Shown: positions 59,191 through 64,000 of the stretch, piece after piece
Position numbering within the stretch: position 1 is the first letter of the stretch
Layout of the letters: each line of letters begins with the position of its first letter
Assembly (NCBI GenBank): GCA_049323795.1
Contig: JBMOOH010000028.1
Span: 1 to 64,000 of the forward strand
Source: JAOADN01 sp049323795
GTDB taxonomy: Bacteria; Pseudomonadota; Alphaproteobacteria; Rhodobacterales; Rhodobacteraceae
DNA length: 64,000 nt
Direction: 5' to 3'
Notes under the pieces: generated by a model
The model's input: the letters and a program-made list of their open reading frames with translations, nothing else
Databases searched by the model: none
What the model was told of the DNA's origin: nothing
Position numbers and translations under genes: made by a program

Positions 59191-59967
59191 TCATGCAGGC
59201 ATCGTCGCGGACAAGAACTGTCTCAGGCGGTCCGAAGCCGGCGCACCGAACAGCGCCCCCGGGGGACCTTCCTCTTCGATCCGGCCCTTGTGCAGGAAGA
59301 CCACATGGTCCGACAGGTCCGCGGCAAGACGCATGTCATGGGTCACGAGCAGCATCGTCCGGCCTTCGTCGGCCAGCGCCTTGATGACCCTCACCACCTC
59401 CTGCTCGAGCTCGGGGTCGAGGGCCGATGTCGGTTCGTCGAAGAGCAGCGCCCGGGGTTCCATGCAGAGGGCGCGCGCGATCGCGGCGCGCTGCTGCTGT
59501 CCTCCCGAAAGCTGGGCCGGGTAGGCATCGGCCTTTTCGGCGATGCCGACCTTTTCCAGATAGGCCCTGGCGGCCGCCTCGACTTCGGTCCGTTCGCGTC
59601 CCAGAACGGTCAGCGGCGCCTCCATCACGTTCTGCAGGATGGTCATGTGCGACCAGAGGTTGAACTGCTGGAAGACCATGCTCAGGTTGGTGCGGATCCG
59701 TATCACCTGGGCCCTGTCGGCCGGATGGCGGGCCGCGCCGGTGCCCCGCCACCTTACGGGGTCGCCGCAGAAAAGCACCTCGCCCTGCTGGCTGTCCTCG
59801 AGCAGGTTGCAGCATCGCAGGAGGGTGGACTTTCCCGACCCCGACGAGCCGATCAGCGAAACGACCTGTCCGCGGAGTGCCGCGATCGACACCCCCTTCA
59901 GCACTTCCAGCGATCCGTACGACTTGAAGAGGTCACGGATCTCTATGACGGGTTCGGTATCGCTCAA
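59191..59967 (-). CDS. polar amino acid-type ABC transporter ATP-binding protein
   Basis: This 258-residue HisP/GlnQ-type ATPase has Walker A SLIGSSGSGKSTLLRC, Q-loop MVFQQFNLWSHMTIL, signature LSGGQQQRAAIARAL and Walker B ALLFDEPTSALDPE, with H-loop LLVTHDMRLA. It energises the amine-type importer downstream. The frame starts with TTG at 59967; no better in-frame start is seen before the conserved IEIRDLFKSYG block. First gene of the importer/catabolic run. Confidence 0.9.
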   Translation of the reverse strand: MSDTEPVIEIRDLFKSYGSLEVLKGVSIAALRGQVVSLIGSSGSGKSTLLRCCNLLEDSQQGEVLFCGDPVRWRGTGAARHPADRAQVIRIRTNLSMVFQQFNLWSHMTILQNVMEAPLTVLGRERTEVEAAARAYLEKVGIAEKADAYPAQLSGGQQQRAAIARALCMEPRALLFDEPTSALDPELEQEVVRVIKALADEGRTMLLVTHDMRLAADLSDHVVFLHKGRIEEEGPPGALFGAPASDRLRQFLSATMPA

Positions 59968-60069
59968 TCTTGCAGCCGGAATTTTCCTTCAATGCGCGAG
60001 TAACGCGATTCTTCTGGCGCTTTGCAACGCACTTTCTGCGCCGCCGGCGCAGGGTCGCGTCCACTTTGC

Positions 60070-60855
60070 TCAGCGGTCGGGCGCATCCTGTGACGGCGGC
60101 GGCGGCGGCGGCGTCGGCACCTCGAGATAGGCCGAGACCGGCATCCGCACGAAGCCCCGGATGCCGAGCGCCGTTCGATCCGCTCCCGCGAGCGCGCCAA
60201 TGGCCTCGGCGGCCGCCTCGGCGGCGATGGCGGGGTCGGCGCGTGCGGTGATGCAGGGAAGACCCGGCGTCGGTGCCGTGCGGCCGATCACCTGAAGCTG
60301 CCGGGCGACATCGGCGTCGTACGCGACCAGGAAGCGCCAGGTCACCGCATCGATGGCGGCGATGTCGGCGCGACCTTCGGCCACGGCCACCGCGCTCAGC
60401 CGGTGCGCTCCGGTGCGGCGCGTGCGCGAGAACGGGGGAAGTCCGATGGCGGCGAGGTGATTCTGGGGGGCGGCCCAGCCCGACTGGCTGTCGGGGCTGT
60501 TGAAGGCCAGCGTCCGCCCGACGTAGCCGGCAATCCCGGCGCTGTCGCCGGCGCGGGTCACGAGGACCGAATAGTAGTGGCCCGGCGGTGCGTCCGGCAG
60601 GCCATAGTCCGGGGTTCCCACCAGCCTCACGAGGCGGTGAAGCCGCATGCGGAACGGCATCCCGCAGGTCTGCCCGAAGACCAGAGCCGGGCTTTCCCAC
60701 TGCTGCCAGAGGTCGTCGCTGCGCGTCAGAAGCTGTGGAGCATTCTGGCCGCGCCGCCTCAAGGCGTCCCGGATACCCGCCCAGAGACGGTCGGTCGATG
60801 CTGCCACCTCGGGCCGGTCGTACATCGGCAGGCAGGCGATGAGCGTGTCCGTCAC
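60070..60855 (-). CDS. PhnD-like periplasmic-binding-fold protein without signal peptide
   Basis: This 261-residue protein of the phosphate/phosphite/phosphonate-binding (PhnD-like) family shows ACLPMYDRPEVAASTDRLWA, LVFGQTCGMPFRMRL, LAFNSPDSQSGWAA and ADIAAIDAVTWRFLV. No signal peptide is seen, so it may stay in the cytoplasm or start elsewhere. It begins with GTG inside the stop of the TerB-family gene (GTGA overlap), so the two are tightly coupled. No PhnC/PhnE transporter is near. Ligand not evident; the Pro-rich C-terminus (PTPPPPPPSQD) is a repeat-like tail. Confidence 0.8.
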   Translation of the reverse strand: MTDTLIACLPMYDRPEVAASTDRLWAGIRDALRRRGQNAPQLLTRSDDLWQQWESPALVFGQTCGMPFRMRLHRLVRLVGTPDYGLPDAPPGHYYSVLVTRAGDSAGIAGYVGRTLAFNSPDSQSGWAAPQNHLAAIGLPPFSRTRRTGAHRLSAVAVAEGRADIAAIDAVTWRFLVAYDADVARQLQVIGRTAPTPGLPCITARADPAIAAEAAAEAIGALAGADRTALGIRGFVRMPVSAYLEVPTPPPPPPSQDAPDR

Positions 60856-61295
60856 GCGGGGCCCTTCCCGGTGACGCGCTGCCGCGCGAGCGCGCTGTCG
60901 CGGTCGTTGATCCCTAGAAGACTGCAGACCAGGCGGATCAGCGCTTCTTCCTCGGGGTCGCGGCTGCCGTCGGCAAGCGCCACGATCCAGAGCGATTCGA
61001 CCAGGGACACCCGGTCCTCGTGCGGAACGGCGTCCTTGAGCGCGCGCGTGAAGCGCACCGTGTCCGGGGCCTCGGCCTCGAGATCTTCTGCCCCGCGGCG
61101 CAGGGCGGCCGCCTCGAAGGACGAAAGCCCGTATCGCGCCGAAAGCACTTTGTCGATGCGTCGCCTCTCGTCGTCCGAGAAGGCGTCGTCGGCACGTGCC
61201 AGGCGGACGAGGAGCGCCGCAAGCGCAAGCGGTGCCTCGGACGCGCGCGGCGCGGACCGGGGAGAAGACAGACCTGACAGGAGACGACCCAACAT
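60852..61295 (-). CDS. TerB-family protein
   Basis: This 147-residue helical TerB-like protein (LALAALLVRLARADDAFSDDE, IVALADGSRDPEEEALIRLVC) has acidic metal-binding-like DD/DxSRDPEE clusters as in tellurite-resistance TerB. It may sense or bind a metal at the membrane's inner face. It overlaps the PhnD-like gene downstream by 4 bp and is divergent from a TerC-family gene. No typical full ter operon is present. Confidence 0.82.
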   Translation of the reverse strand: MLGRLLSGLSSPRSAPRASEAPLALAALLVRLARADDAFSDDERRRIDKVLSARYGLSSFEAAALRRGAEDLEAEAPDTVRFTRALKDAVPHEDRVSLVESLWIVALADGSRDPEEEALIRLVCSLLGINDRDSALARQRVTGKGPA

Positions 61296-61559
61296 GCGGG
61301 CCGCATATAGTCCCGTTGCCGGCGGTCGGAAAGTCTTATGTCTGCAGAGCCTGTGGGCCGGGGCGGATCCGTCAGGGGAATGTCAGCAAGCCCGGCTAGA
61401 GGGAGAGACGACATTGCGAGGGGCCGGGTGTCGCGTCGGGGCACCGGTCGGCAGAAAGCAGCACGGGCCGTACCCGCATTTTGCCGCCCGTGCATTGTCT
61501 AGGCGGGCGGGCACGGATAGCTAGGCCCGGAAAGGCCACGAGGTGGGAGGAGGATGGAT

Positions 61560-62216
61560 ATGCTGACGCCCGAAGCGTTGACCGCCTTGATGCAGGTGAT
61601 CGCGATCGACCTTGTTCTTGCCGGCGACAACGCGATCGTGATCGGCCTTGCCGCGGCGGGGCTGCCGAGGGAGCAGCGGGCACGGGCGATCCTCGTCGGG
61701 ATCGGCGCCGCGACGCTCCTTCGGATCTTCTTCGCGCTCATCACCACGCAGCTCCTGGCGATGACGGGACTGCTGCTTGCGGGCGGGCTGCTGCTGCTCT
61801 GGGTCTGCTGGAAGATGTGGCGGGAACTGCGTGCCGAGGCCGGCGCGGAGGCTGCAGCGGAAGAGGCTCTGACCGGCCTCGACCTCAACGCCGACGGCAC
61901 GATCGCGGGGGGCGTTCCGCGCAAGACCTTCGCACAGGCGGCGTTGCAGATCGTCATTGCCGACGTCTCGATGTCGCTCGACAACGTGCTGGCGGTCGCC
62001 GGCGCCGCCTACGAGCACCCGACCGTTCTGATCTTCGGACTTGCCCTGTCGATCGCGCTCATGGGCCTGGCGGCCACCTTCATCGCGCGTCTGCTCGGGC
62101 GCTACCGCTGGATCGCCTACATCGGACTTCTCATCATCCTCTACGTCGCTCTCGAGATGATCTGGGAGGGTTGGGATCAGATCAGCCCGCTGGTCGAGGC
62201 GCGCCTCGCCGGCTAG
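61560..62216 (+). CDS. TerC/YjbE-family integral membrane protein
   Basis: This 218-residue protein has about seven transmembrane helices. Conserved Asp-containing helices IDLVLAGDNAIVIGL and ADVSMSLDNVLAVAG are the hallmark of the TerC/YjbE family, which is linked to manganese export or metal supply to exported enzymes. GGGAGG lies at a good distance from the ATG at 61560; an ATG two codons earlier at 61554 is too close. It is divergent from the TerB gene over 264 bp. Confidence 0.9.
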   Translation: MLTPEALTALMQVIAIDLVLAGDNAIVIGLAAAGLPREQRARAILVGIGAATLLRIFFALITTQLLAMTGLLLAGGLLLLWVCWKMWRELRAEAGAEAAAEEALTGLDLNADGTIAGGVPRKTFAQAALQIVIADVSMSLDNVLAVAGAAYEHPTVLIFGLALSIALMGLAATFIARLLGRYRWIAYIGLLIILYVALEMIWEGWDQISPLVEARLAG

Positions 62217-62331
62217 GAGCGCCTTCCGGCCGGCCCGGGCACGGTGACATCTGCGGCAGGTTCGGCCGGCGCGGCCGTCCGGTCTGCCGGCACATGATCG
62301 GCGAGTCGGCACTTTCCCCGATTATTCCGGC

Positions 62332-62343
62332 GTTCGGCCGAAC
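62332..62343. promoter_or_regulatory. perfect 12-bp palindrome upstream of a small gene
   Basis: gttcggccgaac reads the same on both strands. It lies 71 bp before the small gene at 62415 and 115 bp after the TerC-family stop. It could be an operator or a chance GC-rich palindrome. Confidence 0.4.
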
Positions 62344-62414
62344 TTGCGTCACATTCGGCGGCGCAAATCCCGGCCGAGACGTTGCCAGCCCCCGCCCGCC
62401 GAAAGGATTTCGCC

Positions 62415-62612
62415 ATGGCCCAGGTTCCGATCGCCGGTGACCGCAGGAACCCGATTGCCGAACGGATCGCGGCGGGGGTGAGGGATGCGGGCTCGAACGC
62501 GCGGACGCTTCTTTCCCGCGCCCTATCCGCGGTCGCCGAAGCAGCGCACGACCGGATCGCCGCGGCGCAGGTGCGCGCGCAGGGGCGCTGGATGGACGGG
62601 TCGCGCTGGTAG
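62415..62612 (+). CDS. small unknown protein, 65 aa
   Basis: This frame of 65 residues follows AAAGGATTTCGCC before the ATG at 62415. It is helical and charged (NPIAERIAAGVRDAGSNART) and ends WMDGSRW. It has no recognised domain, signal peptide or membrane helix. High GC at third codon positions fits a coding frame, but similarity support is lacking, so it could be spurious. It lies between TerC and pyrG. Confidence 0.5.
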   Translation: MAQVPIAGDRRNPIAERIAAGVRDAGSNARTLLSRALSAVAEAAHDRIAAAQVRAQGRWMDGSRW

Positions 62613-62652
62613 GCCCGCCCCGGCGCGCGGCGGCCCCGCCGACCCCCGCCGC

Positions 62653-64000
<1,348 letters not shown>

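Noticed and set aside
61296..61559. Manganese (yybP-ykoY) riboswitch before the TerC/YjbE-family gene
   Set aside because: Such switches often precede this family, but I could not align the conserved loops in this 264-bp leader.

Overview
The window comes from a very GC-rich bacterial chromosome, most likely an alphaproteobacterium of the Rhodobacterales (Rhodobacteraceae-like). I infer this from gene families and local gene orders rather than from any ribosomal marker: phaZ-phaC-phasin-phaR, putR-putA, gbpR-chvE-gguAB-araD1, and long runs of overlapping ATGA/GTGA start-stop junctions. No rRNA, tRNA, CRISPR array or complete mobile element was seen. The left edge carries a decayed piece of an IS5-family transposase.

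Region 1 (0-10 kb): a CitE/HpcH-type CoA lyase, three scattered glycosyltransferases (GT2-like, GT4, DXD-type), a secreted pentapeptide-repeat protein, and an oligopeptide-type ABC importer (binding protein plus two permeases) on the minus strand. The importer's probable fused double-ATPase lies 3 kb away on the other strand.

Region 2 (10-28 kb) is the most unusual part. It mixes three class III nucleotide-cyclase-related proteins, a stand-alone cyclic-nucleotide-binding domain, a calcineurin-like phosphoesterase, an MBL-fold hydrolase, four glycosyltransferases and a polysaccharide-deacetylase-like protein. Its core is a five-gene plus-strand unit: GT, GT4, GT, a giant ABC exporter-like protein whose ATPase site is destroyed at every key motif, then the cNMP-binding protein. 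I propose a cyclic-nucleotide-linked surface-glycan module. This is inference.

Region 3 (28-39 kb): a LysR regulator (GbpR type) diverges from a ChvE/GguA/GguB sugar ABC importer followed by araD1. The chvE gene is interrupted by one in-frame TAA. Bifunctional putA with divergent Lrp-type putR follows, then a pair of small paralogous unknown genes, one of them frameshifted.

Region 4 (39-49 kb): a methyltransferase, a cold-shock protein, thrS, an alpha/beta hydrolase and the polyhydroxybutyrate cluster phaZ / phaC-phasin-phaR. TGC-type inverted repeats matching PhaR operators lie upstream of phaC and the phasin gene, with a clear terminator after the phasin.

Region 5 (49-60 kb): a ten-gene minus-strand catabolic cluster. 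A polar-amino-acid-type ABC importer (ATPase, binding protein, two permeases) is followed by two PuuA-like glutamylpolyamine synthetases, a class I amidotransferase, a PuuB-like FAD oxidase, a DegT-type and a class III aminotransferase. It probably serves polyamine or amine uptake and degradation by gamma-glutamylation.

Region 6 (60-64 kb): a leaderless PhnD-like binding protein overlapping a TerB-family gene, a divergent TerC/YjbE-family membrane protein, a small unknown gene and the C-terminal three quarters of pyrG running off the right edge.

Three coding lesions (chvE nonsense, cyclase 5' frameshift, small-paralog frameshift) each need one base change to repair, so either recent decay or sequence errors could explain them.
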